A DNA stretch of 7,220 nucleotides. It comes from Bacillota bacterium. GTDB taxonomy: Bacteria > Bacillota > Clostridia > Clostridiales > Clostridiaceae. A model generated the notes under the pieces. That model had not been told where the DNA came from, searched no databases, and saw only the letters and a program-made list of their open reading frames with translations. Both the position numbers and the translations under genes were made by a program. Every line of letters begins with the position of its first letter. The first letter of the stretch is position 1. Positions 1-6,568 of the stretch are shown piece after piece. The stretch is taken from assembly GCA_023427705.1 (NCBI GenBank), contig JAEZAL010000164.1:1-7220 (forward strand), written 5' to 3'.

Positions 1-1
1 G

Positions 2-442
2 CATATCTCCAGTATCTAATCCCACATCCATTAGCATGGTAGTATTCCCTGATTTTTTTTCTCCTTTAATTATTGCCCAATTTAAAGGTGCTGCTCCTCT
101 GTACATAGGTAATAGTGAAGCATGTAAATTAATGCATCCATACTTTGGAATATCAAGTACTTCTTTTGTTAAAATTTGACCAAATGCTACTACTATAATA
201 AAATCTGGTTTTAATTCCTTTAAATAGTTTATAGCTTCTATATCATTTTTTAACTTAATAGGCTGTAACACCTTTATATTATGCTCTAATGCTACTTCTT
301 TTACTGGAGAGTAAGCTATCTTTTTCCCTCTGCCTTTGGGTTTATCAGGCTGTGTAAATACTGCTTCCACACCAAATACATCTATAATTTTTTTTAAAGA
401 TGGTACTGCAAAATCTGGAGTTCCCATAAATACTATCTTCAT
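2..442 (-). CDS. fmt: Methionyl-tRNA formyltransferase, N-terminal part (cut by left edge)
   Basis: Fmt transfers a formyl group from 10-formyltetrahydrofolate to the amino group of methionyl-tRNA(fMet), making the initiator tRNA, in the cytosol. About 147 residues are visible, against a usual length near 310; the C-terminal tRNA-binding domain and the stop lie beyond the left edge. The N-terminus begins MKIVFMGTPDFAVPSL, as is typical of the family. The formyl-folate site signature NLHASLLPMYRGAAP lies at about residues 105-119, and DVGLDTGD follows at about 139-146. Asn105, His107 and Asp143 match the E. coli catalytic Asn106, His108 and Asp144. The ATG start is supported by an AGGAGG at 449-454 with a 6-nt spacer, lying between the def stop and this start (15-bp gap). 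Sitting directly after def, it pairs formylation with deformylation, as in many bacteria. Identification is secure; only the truncation limits it. Confidence 0.97.
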   Translation of the reverse strand, partial: MKIVFMGTPDFAVPSLKKIIDVFGVEAVFTQPDKPKGRGKKIAYSPVKEVALEHNIKVLQPIKLKNDIEAINYLKELKPDFIIVVAFGQILTKEVLDIPKYGCINLHASLLPMYRGAAPLNWAIIKGEKKSGNTTMLMDVGLDTGDM

Positions 443-457
443 GTTAAGCCTCCTTTA

Positions 458-901
458 TTATTTTAAATAATCTATAAATAGTTTTCCATTTAAATGGTCA
501 TTTTCATGTAATATAGCTCTTGCTAAAAGTTCTGTAGCTTCTAAAATAAATTCTTCCCCTTTTTCATTTAGAGCTTTTACTTTTACGTAATTAGGACGCT
601 CAACTTCTGCTGCTTCGCCTGGAATACTTAAACATCCTTCTTCTCCTAATTGAGTTCCTGATACTTCTAATATTTCTGGATTTATAAATACTCTAAGTCC
701 ATGATCATCAAATACATCTATAACAAATATTCTTTGAAGAATTCCAACTTGTGGTGCTGCTAATCCAACGCCATCAGCTTCATACATAGTTTCAGCCATA
801 TCTTTAATTAACTTTAAAGTTCTAGGAGTAATTTCAGTTACAACCTTACACTTCTTTCTTAAAACATCATCACCATTTATTCTAATATTTCTTATTGCCA
901 T
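458..901 (-). CDS. def: Peptide deformylase
   Basis: Def removes the N-formyl group from nascent proteins at the ribosome and is a ferrous/zinc metalloenzyme. The 147-residue protein is full length for the short clostridial type. All three family motifs are intact: motif 1 GVGLAAPQ at residues 44-51, motif 2 EGCLS at 88-92 with metal-binding Cys90, and motif 3 HENDH at 132-136, giving the two metal-binding histidines and the catalytic glutamate. The start is an ATG at 901. Its AGGAGG (913-918) overlaps the priA stop codon with an 11-nt spacer, so translation is probably coupled to priA. It lies between priA and fmt, and acts in the same formyl-methionine cycle as fmt. Nothing unusual is seen in it. 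Confidence 0.98.
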   Translation of the reverse strand: MAIRNIRINGDDVLRKKCKVVTEITPRTLKLIKDMAETMYEADGVGLAAPQVGILQRIFVIDVFDDHGLRVFINPEILEVSGTQLGEEGCLSIPGEAAEVERPNYVKVKALNEKGEEFILEATELLARAILHENDHLNGKLFIDYLK

Positions 902-916
902 TTATCTATTGCCCTC

Positions 917-3121
917 CTAAATCAAATTATTTGGATTAATATCAATATTAACTTTTATTTCATTATATACATTCTTATTTAATTGATAAAGGTTATCTTT
1001 AATTTTTTTACAAAAATCTTGAGATAAGTCTCCTTTAAATATTATTTGCCATCTAAAATTATCTTTTATTTTTGAAATTATACATGGAACTGGTCCAAGC
1101 ATTTCTATATTTATTTCTTTTTCGTATATTTTACTTAATTCATTTTTTAATAAATTCATAAAAGACTTTAAAGCATTTTCATTTTTAGATGAAACATTCA
1201 CTAATAGTATTCTACCAAAAGGAGGATAATACATCAAACCTCTAGTAGTAAATTCCTCATTATAAAATCCTTCATAATCATAGTTTTTAGCATAGTTTAA
1301 ACTATAATGACTTGGATTATAAGTTTGTAGAATTACTTTTCCTTCCTTTTTACCTCTACCTGCTCTTCCAGAAACTTGAGTTATAATTTGAAATGTTTTC
1401 TCTGCCGCACGATAATCAGGTACATTTAAAGACATATCAGCAGCTAATATACCTACTAATGTTACATTTTCAAAATCTAATCCCTTAGATATCATTTGCG
1501 TACCAATTAATATATCTGCTTCTCCATTTTTAAATGAATTATATATTTCCTCATGAGAATTTTTATTTCTAGTTGTATCCATATCCATTCTTAATATCTT
1601 TGCATCTTTAAAGTATTTTCTTACTTCTTCTTCTACTCTTTGAGTACCAGCACCAAAATGCTTAACATATTTGCTCTTACATTTAGGGCATATGTTTGGT
1701 TGTTTTTCTCCAAATCCGCAATAATGGCATACTAAATATCCATTCTTATGAAAAGTCATAGAAATATCACATTTAGGACATTTAAATACATACCCACAAC
1801 TTCTACAAGATACAAAAGTAGAAAATCCTCTTCTATTTAAAAATAAAATAATTTGCTCTTTTCTACTTAAAGCTTCCTTTATCTCTAAAAAAAGCTTATT
1901 GCTAAACATAGAAACATTACCATTATTGAGTTCCTCTCTCATATCTATGATATCTATTTTAGGCATAGGTTTATTATCAACACGTTTATTTAATTCTACC
2001 AACTCTATTTCTCCAGAAATAGCTCTATAATATGTTTCTATTGATGGTGTGGCAGAACCTAAAATAACTTTACAGCCTTTAAGCTTACTTATAAATTCAG
2101 CAACTTCTCTCGTAACATACTTTGGATTTTGTTCTGATTTATATGTATTTTCATGCTCTTCATCTATAATGATTATACCCAAGTTTTTTAATGGTAAAAA
2201 CAAAGCACTTCTAGCACCTATTACAACTTTAGCTTTTCCCTCTTTAACTCTATGCCACTCATCATATCTTTCGCCATCAGAAAGTTTACTATGAAAGACA
2301 GCAACTTCTCTTCCAAATCTCCCCTTAAAACGTTCAATCATTTGTGGTGTTAAAGAAATTTCAGGAACTAAGATTATAGCTGATTTTCCATTTTTAATTA
2401 CATCTTTTACAAGATTCATATATATCTCTGTCTTACCTGATCCTGTTACACCTTTAAGTAACACTACATGTTTCATAGAGTCTTGAATTATATTAATTGC
2501 ATTACTTTGCTCTTCAGTTAATTCTTTTTCTTTATAATCAACATATTCTCTAAAGTTATATCTGTATACAATCTCTTCATCTACTTTTAAATAACCTTCT
2601 TTAATAAGTTTATTTAGCTTATATAAAGATAATCCATACTCTTTAGTTAACTCTGCTTTATTATACTTACCATTATTATCTTTTATAAAATTATAAACAT
2701 CACTATATTTATTTAAAACGTCATTTGGTATCTCCATTTCTCCAATGGCAATTACAAGTTTATGTTTATTACTAACTCCTTTTAGTAAACCTTGAGGTAT
2801 AAGAAGTCTAATTCCATCTATATATTTGCACAAATAATTTTCTTTTAAAAATTCTATAACTTTTATATCATCTTCATTTAATAAAGGTTCTTTTTGAGCT
2901 ATAGATTTTATCTTTTTTATTCTTATTCCAACTATTTCATCACTTTTTATAGATAGTATAAACCCATCGTTAATAGAATTTTTCACACCAAAAGGTACTT
3001 TTACCCATTGTCCTACCCTTACATCATTTTGTAACTCTAATGGGACTTCATAAGTAAAAGGTTTATCTATATCTAACGCATCACTATTAATAACAATTTC
3101 TGCATATACTTTCAAATTCAT
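917..3121 (-). CDS. priA: Primosomal replication-restart helicase PriA
   Basis: PriA is a superfamily 2, 3'-to-5' DNA helicase that recognises stalled forks and reloads the replicative helicase. Numbering residues from the upstream GTG at 3124 (735 codons), the N-terminal 3'-DNA-end-binding domain starts AEIVIN and contains DKPFTYEVP. The helicase core has Walker A GVTGSGKT (225-232), the DEEH box (321-324), GSATP (356-360), GTQMISKGLDF (541-551) and QVSGRAGR (583-590). Inserted in the second helicase lobe are eight zinc-binding cysteines (440, 443, 449, 452, 466, 469, 479, 482), all present. The length is normal. The start is uncertain: GTG at 3124 is followed at once by ATG at 3121, with TTG at 3115. 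The SD-like AAAAGGG abuts the GTG, so I choose the ATG. A hairpin and a -10-like hexamer separate it from coaBC, so it may be partly transcribed on its own. The gene ends in TAG inside the def ribosome binding site. Confidence 0.97.
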   Translation of the reverse strand: MNLKVYAEIVINSDALDIDKPFTYEVPLELQNDVRVGQWVKVPFGVKNSINDGFILSIKSDEIVGIRIKKIKSIAQKEPLLNEDDIKVIEFLKENYLCKYIDGIRLLIPQGLLKGVSNKHKLVIAIGEMEIPNDVLNKYSDVYNFIKDNNGKYNKAELTKEYGLSLYKLNKLIKEGYLKVDEEIVYRYNFREYVDYKEKELTEEQSNAINIIQDSMKHVVLLKGVTGSGKTEIYMNLVKDVIKNGKSAIILVPEISLTPQMIERFKGRFGREVAVFHSKLSDGERYDEWHRVKEGKAKVVIGARSALFLPLKNLGIIIIDEEHENTYKSEQNPKYVTREVAEFISKLKGCKVILGSATPSIETYYRAISGEIELVELNKRVDNKPMPKIDIIDMREELNNGNVSMFSNKLFLEIKEALSRKEQIILFLNRRGFSTFVSCRSCGYVFKCPKCDISMTFHKNGYLVCHYCGFGEKQPNICPKCKSKYVKHFGAGTQRVEEEVRKYFKDAKILRMDMDTTRNKNSHEEIYNSFKNGEADILIGTQMISKGLDFENVTLVGILAADMSLNVPDYRAAEKTFQIITQVSGRAGRGKKEGKVILQTYNPSHYSLNYAKNYDYEGFYNEEFTTRGLMYYPPFGRILLVNVSSKNENALKSFMNLLKNELSKIYEKEINIEMLGPVPCIISKIKDNFRWQIIFKGDLSQDFCKKIKDNLYQLNKNVYNEIKVNIDINPNNLI

Positions 3122-3140
3122 CACCCTTTTATTAGGTACT

Positions 3141-3146
3141 ATTATA
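3141..3146 (-). promoter_or_regulatory. Candidate -10 box for priA-def-fmt
   Basis: A perfect TATAAT lies on the minus strand between the coaBC hairpin and the priA start. No recognisable -35 box is found 16-18 bp upstream, where the hairpin lies, and no extended -10 TG is present. Transcription would start only about 10 nt before priA, leaving a very short leader. In DNA this AT-rich the hexamer could be chance. Confidence 0.3.
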
Positions 3147-3148
3147 AA

Positions 3149-3189
3149 CTATATAAAAGAAAGCGCATTTTAGCGCTTTCTTAATATAG
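3149..3189 (-). terminator. Hairpin with U-rich tail at the coaBC stop codon; likely terminator or attenuator
   Basis: A perfect 10-bp stem (AAGAAAGCGC at 3157-3166 with GCGCTTTCTT at 3173-3182) encloses a 6-nt loop holding the coaBC stop codon. It can extend by six more A/T pairs on each side (3149-3154 and 3184-3189) past a small internal loop. On the minus strand the stem's 3' arm ends UUUCUUUU. The four G/C pairs next to the loop make it the strongest hairpin I noticed in the window. Only about 25 bp separate it from the priA start. The U-tract is interrupted by one C, so termination may be partial. Confidence 0.65.
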
Positions 3190-4369
3190 TTTCAAAGATT
3201 TCTGATGCAACTTTTCTCTTACTCATCTTATCTAGATGTTTTTCTTCTCCATCCTTACTAAGTATAATAACTTTATTATCATCACTAGCAAATCCTGTAT
3301 CACTACTTGTAATATCATTTGCTACAATGAAATCCAAGTTTTTATTAATAAGCTTTTTCTTTGCATTTTCAACAACATTATTGCTTTCTGCTGCAAATCC
3401 TACTAGTATTTGGTGTTCTTTTTTCTCACCTAATATTTTTAATATATCATTATCTCTTACAAAGGTTAAAACTAAATCATTATCGCCTTTTTTTATTTTC
3501 TCTTTACTATACTCTTTTATTTTATAATCTGCCACTGCTGCTGATTTAATTACTATATCACTATTATTGTAATTATCTAAAATTGCATTTTTCATCTCTT
3601 CATTTGTAGTAACATTAATTATTTTTACTCCTTGTGGAGGAATTAAATTTGTAGGTCCAGAAACTAATATAACATTAGCTCCTCTCGCTTTAGCTTCTTC
3701 TGCTATAAAATATCCCATTTTTCCTGTAGACCTATTTGTTATAAATCTTACTGGATCTATATTAGATTGAGTAGGTCCAGCACTTATTAAAACATTTTTT
3801 CCAAGTAAATCTTTTGGGGTATCAAGCTTTTCAAGCGCATTTACTACACTATCTATAATAGTATTTACATCTGCTAATTTCCCTTTACCATCATCTCCGC
3901 ATGCAAGAACTCCTGATGCAGGTTCTATAAACTCATATCCAAGTTTCTTTAATTTATTTATATTTTCTTGCACTATTGGATTTTCATACATCTTAGTATT
4001 CATAGCTGGAGCAAAAATAACCTTTGCTCTAGTTGCCATAATAGTTGTAGATAGCATATCATCTGCTATTCCATTAGCAACCTTCCCAATAATATTAGCA
4101 GTTGCAGGTGCTACTAAAAACACATCTGCTCTTTTTGCTAAAGAAATATGCTGAATCTCATAAGCCTTAGGTTCTGCAAACATATCAGTTACCACCATAT
4201 TTTGGCTAAGAGATTGAAATGGTAATGGCGTAACAAATTTTGTTGCTGATTCTGTCATAATTACTCTAACATCAATATCTTTTTTTCTTAGAGCACTTAC
4301 AACATCCAGTGCTTTATACGCAGCAATTCCACCACTTACTCCTATGCATACACACTTTTTATTGTCCAT
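3170..4369 (-). CDS. coaBC: Bifunctional phosphopantothenoylcysteine decarboxylase / phosphopantothenate-cysteine ligase
   Basis: CoaBC carries out two successive steps of coenzyme A synthesis: CTP-dependent joining of 4'-phosphopantothenate to cysteine (CoaB), then FMN-dependent decarboxylation to 4'-phosphopantetheine (CoaC). The 399-residue protein is full length. The N-terminal CoaC flavodoxin-like domain (about 1-185) shows GVSGGIAAYK near the start, the catalytic His74, PAMN at 121-124 and the active-site Cys157 in the substrate flap (GVLACGDDGKG). The C-terminal CoaB domain (from about 188) shows ISAGPTQ, ITNRSTGKMG with Asn212, SAAVADY at 276-282, the KIKK motif at 291-294 and VGFAAE at 323-328. 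The ATG lies 1 bp after the rpoZ stop, with only a weak AGAAGG upstream, which suggests translational coupling. The last codons (Arg-Lys-Arg-stop) form one arm of a strong hairpin. Both active sites look intact. Confidence 0.98.
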   Translation of the reverse strand: MDNKKCVCIGVSGGIAAYKALDVVSALRKKDIDVRVIMTESATKFVTPLPFQSLSQNMVVTDMFAEPKAYEIQHISLAKRADVFLVAPATANIIGKVANGIADDMLSTTIMATRAKVIFAPAMNTKMYENPIVQENINKLKKLGYEFIEPASGVLACGDDGKGKLADVNTIIDSVVNALEKLDTPKDLLGKNVLISAGPTQSNIDPVRFITNRSTGKMGYFIAEEAKARGANVILVSGPTNLIPPQGVKIINVTTNEEMKNAILDNYNNSDIVIKSAAVADYKIKEYSKEKIKKGDNDLVLTFVRDNDILKILGEKKEHQILVGFAAESNNVVENAKKKLINKNLDFIVANDITSSDTGFASDDNKVIILSKDGEEKHLDKMSKRKVASEIFETILRKR

Positions 4370-4370
4370 A

Positions 4371-4595
4371 TTACTTTAAACCTTCTTTTACTAAAGTAGG
4401 TTCATAACCTACTTCTCCTTCATTAACTTCGTTAATAGCTATAGTAAGTGGCTTCTTAGATTTTGTTGCAACTAATGGTTCACTTCCATTAATAAGTTGT
4501 CTTGCCCTTTTTGAAGTTAATATTACTAATGAATATCTATCATCTACCTTTTTTAATAAATCAATAATTGATGGATTAATCATAGAGTTGTTCAT
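4371..4595 (-). CDS. rpoZ: DNA-directed RNA polymerase omega subunit
   Basis: Omega is the smallest RNA polymerase subunit; it clamps the beta' C-terminus and helps core assembly. The 74-residue protein has the normal length and the family core: NPSIIDLLKKVDDRYSLVI, then TSKRARQL, then the KPLTIAINEV segment. The ATG at 4595 is chosen over the internal ATG at 4583 because an AAGGAGGG lies 8 nt upstream (4604-4611). The gene overlaps the 3' end of gmk by 20 bp in another frame, and its ribosome binding site is inside gmk, so the two are probably translated together. coaBC follows after 1 bp. The gmk-rpoZ-coaBC order is widely conserved in Firmicutes and supports the call. Confidence 0.96.
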   Translation of the reverse strand: MNNSMINPSIIDLLKKVDDRYSLVILTSKRARQLINGSEPLVATKSKKPLTIAINEVNEGEVGYEPTLVKEGLK

Positions 4596-5214
4596 GAATT
4601 AAGCCCTCCTTAGAATCTAATATTGTATTTTCTTTTATTCTATCAACTCTGCATTTTTCAGCTGCTATAATCGCTTCTACTTTTGATACAGCTACTTCTA
4701 GCTTATCATTAACTACAGCATAATTATATTTTGAAACATAATTTATTTCCTTATATGCATTTTTAAATCTAGTCATTAAGGATTCTTCTGTTTCGCTTCC
4801 TCTTTTTATTATTCTTTCTTTTAATTCTTCCATTGATGGAGGAAGTATGAAAATAAATACACCTTCCTTAAAGTTTTCTTTAACTTGTAAAGCTCCTTGT
4901 ATATCTATTTCTAAAATAACATCTTTTCCTTCATCTAACATCTTTTCTACATTCACCTTTGGTGTACCATAGAAATTCCCATGAACATTTGCATATTCTA
5001 AGAAGCCATTGTTATTAACTTTTTCCTCAAAAGCTTCCTTAGTTAAAAAATAATAATTTACACCTTCAACTTCTCCTTCTCTAGGAGCTCTAGTAGTAGC
5101 AGAAACTGATATAAAAATATTATCATGCTTTTCTAATAAAGCTTTACAAATAGTTCCTTTTCCTGCACCTGACGGACCTGAAATAACTATTAATATCCCT
5201 CTATTACCTTGCAT
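4576..5214 (-). CDS. gmk: Guanylate kinase
   Basis: Gmk phosphorylates GMP to GDP using ATP, the required step toward GTP and dGTP. The 212-residue protein is full length. The P-loop GPSGAGKGT is at residues 13-21. The GMP-binding region SVSATTRAPREGEVEGVNYYF is split here for clarity: SVSATTR (36-42), REGEVEG (45-51) and NYYF (53-56). It continues with GNFYGTP (79-85) and EIDIQGA (102-108). The lid arginines lie around RGSETEESLMTRF (138-150). The start ATG overlaps the remA stop codon by one base (TAATG), with a GAGG-type site upstream, so translation is likely coupled to remA. The 3' end overlaps rpoZ by 20 bp. In Firmicutes, Gmk is a known target of inhibition by (p)ppGpp; that is family knowledge and cannot be seen here. 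Confidence 0.98.
   Translation of the reverse strand: MQGNRGILIVISGPSGAGKGTICKALLEKHDNIFISVSATTRAPREGEVEGVNYYFLTKEAFEEKVNNNGFLEYANVHGNFYGTPKVNVEKMLDEGKDVILEIDIQGALQVKENFKEGVFIFILPPSMEELKERIIKRGSETEESLMTRFKNAYKEINYVSKYNYAVVNDKLEVAVSKVEAIIAAEKCRVDRIKENTILDSKEGLIHEQLYD
4604..4611 (-). promoter_or_regulatory. Ribosome binding site of rpoZ, inside gmk
   Basis: AAGGAGGG on the minus strand has an 8-nt spacer to the rpoZ ATG at 4595. It lies within the last codons of gmk and decides between the ATG at 4595 and the internal ATG at 4583 in favour of the former. Confidence 0.85.
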
Positions 5215-5483
5215 TATTCATCAACCTCATCCACTGCTTCGTCTTTTACTACTAATCTATGTGCAACTGTTTCAGGTTGAACTGCTGATAGAATAACGTG
5301 ATCACTGTCAGTAATTATTACAGCCCTAGTTCTTCTACCATAGGTTGCATCTATAAGCATCCCTCTATCTCTAGCTTCTTGAATTATTCTCTTTATCGGT
5401 GCTGATTCTGGACTTACTATAGCAACAAGTCTATTAGCTGATACTATATTTCCAAATCCAATGTTAATTAATTTTATTCCCAT
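5214..5483 (-). CDS. remA: RemA family DNA-binding regulator (DUF370, YlzA)
   Basis: This 89-residue protein belongs to the DUF370/RemA family. In B. subtilis, RemA is an oligomeric DNA-binding protein that activates biofilm-matrix and osmoprotection genes. The whole family core is present: IKLINIGFGNIVSANR, then VAIVSPESAPIKRIIQEARDRG, given here as VAIVSPESAPIK (20-31) and RIIQEARDRG (32-41), then DATYGRRTRAVIITD and VILSAVQPETVA. Arg18, Pro29, Arg50 and Arg51, which I recall as important in the B. subtilis protein, are all conserved. The tail is acidic (DEAVDEVDE). The ATG at 5483 has an AGGAGG with about a 7-nt spacer, placed in the 14-bp gap after yicC. The stop overlaps the gmk start. 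Family membership is firm. Which genes it controls in this organism is unknown, and the matrix role may not carry over to clostridia. Confidence 0.95.
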   Translation of the reverse strand: MGIKLINIGFGNIVSANRLVAIVSPESAPIKRIIQEARDRGMLIDATYGRRTRAVIITDSDHVILSAVQPETVAHRLVVKDEAVDEVDE

Positions 5484-5497
5484 TACTTGCCTCCTAA

Positions 5498-6379
5498 TTA
5501 TTCTATATTTTGCACTTGTTCTCTTATTTTTTCTATTAGATTTTTTATGTTAATGACATAATTAGTCATATCCATATCACTTGATTTAGAAGCTATGGTA
5601 TTTGCTTCTCTATTCATTTCTTGAATTATGAAGTCAAGTTTTCTTCCTATTTGACCACCTTCATTAAAAGTAATTCTCATTTGGTTTAAATGACTTCTTA
5701 ATCTGATAATTTCTTCATCTACAGATGCCTTATCTGAAATAATTGCTACTTCTTGTGCAATTCTGCCTTCATCTATTTCAACATTTTCTAATAATTCTTT
5801 TAATCTAGACTCAAGTTTCTTCTTATATGTATTTGGGATTACATCTGCAATTAACTCTATATTTTTAACTGTATTTTCTATTTCATTTAACTTATATAGT
5901 ATATCCTCTTTAAGTTTTTCTCCTTCTATTCCTCTCATGTTATCCATCATTTCTAAAGAAGCTACTATAAGAGGTCTAATTAACATCCAGATTTCTTCAA
6001 TTGAATCTTCCTCTTCTACAATTTCAATAACATCTGGGAATCTTGCTATTTGAGTAGCTGTAACATCATTCTTAACTCCAATTTTTTCTTCAATTTCTTT
6101 TAAACAGTTATAATAACTTTCAGCTAAGTTTAAATTTAATTTGGCTACTCCTTCTTTATTAGAATAATTCTTTTGATTAATAAAAACATCTACTTTTCCT
6201 CTAGAAAGCTTTGAATTAACTAATTTTCTTATTTCCTCTTCTAATGAAATAATACTTTTAGGCAATCTAACATTAACATCTAAATACCTACTATTAACAC
6301 TTTTCATTTCAACAGAAAACAAATGTTTACTTCCCTCTTCATTACTAGCTCTGCCAAAGCTAGTCATACTTTTAACCAT
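5498..6379 (-). CDS. yloC: YicC/YloC family endoribonuclease
   Basis: YicC/YloC proteins were long listed as stress-induced proteins of unknown role; members from E. coli and B. subtilis have since been described as endoribonucleases. From the ATG at 6379 the protein has 293 residues, the usual length. It starts MVKSMTSFGR, close to the family's MIKSMTGFGR with Ser in place of the usual Gly7. It continues with EMKSVNSRYLDVNVRLP (24-40). The conserved C-terminal block (last 49 residues) contains GRKLDFIIQEMNRE, ANTIASKSSD and IREQVQNIE. An upstream in-frame TTG at 6391 would add four residues, but those codons are the Shine-Dalgarno sequence itself (GGAGGAG, 6383-6389), so I reject it. This is the first gene of the operon, preceded by a good promoter; remA follows after 14 bp. 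The middle is rich in charged, helical-looking sequence. Confidence 0.95.
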   Translation of the reverse strand: MVKSMTSFGRASNEEGSKHLFSVEMKSVNSRYLDVNVRLPKSIISLEEEIRKLVNSKLSRGKVDVFINQKNYSNKEGVAKLNLNLAESYYNCLKEIEEKIGVKNDVTATQIARFPDVIEIVEEEDSIEEIWMLIRPLIVASLEMMDNMRGIEGEKLKEDILYKLNEIENTVKNIELIADVIPNTYKKKLESRLKELLENVEIDEGRIAQEVAIISDKASVDEEIIRLRSHLNQMRITFNEGGQIGRKLDFIIQEMNREANTIASKSSDMDMTNYVINIKNLIEKIREQVQNIE

Positions 6380-6382
6380 ATT

Positions 6383-6389
6383 CTCCTCC
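6383..6389 (-). promoter_or_regulatory. Ribosome binding site that fixes the yloC start
   Basis: GGAGGAG on the minus strand lies just upstream of the ATG at 6377-6379. It overlaps the alternative TTG start at 6391, which therefore cannot be the translated start by usual spacing rules. This sets the yloC protein at 293 rather than 297 residues. Confidence 0.85.
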
Positions 6390-6431
6390 AAGGTTTCCTT
6401 AATTTTATATACTATTTTCTTGAATACATTT

Positions 6432-6461
6432 AATATAATTTATTTATAATATCTATGTCAA
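6432..6461 (-). promoter_or_regulatory. Predicted housekeeping (sigma-A type) promoter of the yloC-remA-gmk-rpoZ-coaBC operon
   Basis: On the minus strand there is a perfect -35 box TTGACA at 6456-6461 and a -10 box TATATT (5 of 6 consensus bases) at 6432-6437, separated by 18 bp of A/T. Transcription would begin near 6425, leaving a leader of roughly 45 nt before the yloC ATG. It lies just after the terminator of the upstream permease gene, where a new promoter is expected. The surrounding DNA is very AT-rich, so other -10 choices exist, but the -35 match is strong. Confidence 0.7.
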
Positions 6462-6486
6462 CATTTTGTTAACAAAATGTTAACAA
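6456..6486 (-). repeat. Three GTTAAC-type hexamers at exact 11-bp spacing, overlapping the operon -35 box
   Basis: Read on the minus strand, GTTAAC (6479-6484), GTTAAC (6468-6473) and GTTGAC (6457-6462) occur at an exact 11-bp period, each preceded by T and followed by A. Because GTTAAC is its own reverse complement, the array also contains a perfect 22-bp palindrome (6460-6481, half arm AACATTTTGTT). It further contains a 9-bp inverted repeat (TTGTTAACA, 3-nt gap, TGTTAACAA; 6466-6486). The third copy contains the TTGAC of the -35 box. One helical turn per repeat suggests a protein-binding array on one DNA face. The pattern is directly visible; the binding protein is not identified. Confidence 0.8.
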
Positions 6487-6495
6487 TTAGCAAAT

Positions 6496-6540
6496 AAAAA
6501 AAGCTATACTCACTTTTTTAAGCAGAATATAGCTTTTTAT
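6496..6540 (-). terminator. Intrinsic terminator of the permease gene
   Basis: An 11-bp perfect stem is formed by AAAAAGCTATA (6498-6508) and TATAGCTTTTT (6528-6538) with a 19-nt loop. On the minus strand the stem runs into seven U residues. It starts about 29 bp after the permease stop codon and lies before the yloC promoter, so it insulates the two units. The stem is AT-rich, which lowers its strength. The A-tract on the other side would give a weaker U-tract on the plus strand, but no plus-strand gene is present. Confidence 0.8.
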
Positions 6541-6568
6541 AATTATTAAATATAAATAACTTTTAAAC

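Noticed and set aside
2049..2294. Plus-strand open frame of 81 codons inside priA
   Set aside because: It lies wholly opposite the PriA helicase core, which has intact motifs. It has no family resemblance, and it is the kind of shadow frame expected in this sequence.
3327..3549. Two overlapping plus-strand open frames opposite coaBC
   Set aside because: Both are antisense to the CoaB domain; their Phe/Leu/Ser-rich translations reflect the complement of Lys/Glu/Asn codons. Neither resembles a known protein.
6380..6391. TTG start for yloC at 6391 giving 297 residues
   Set aside because: The extra codons are the GGAGGAG ribosome binding site, and the family N-terminus (M-[IV]-K-S-M-T) begins at the ATG at 6379.
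6466..6486. Rex (NADH-sensing repressor) operator at the GTTAAC repeats
   Set aside because: The half-sites TTGTTAA and TTAACAA match the clostridial Rex consensus as I recall it, but the gap here is 7 bases rather than the usual 4. The genes downstream are not fermentation genes. I leave it as a possibility to test, not a call.
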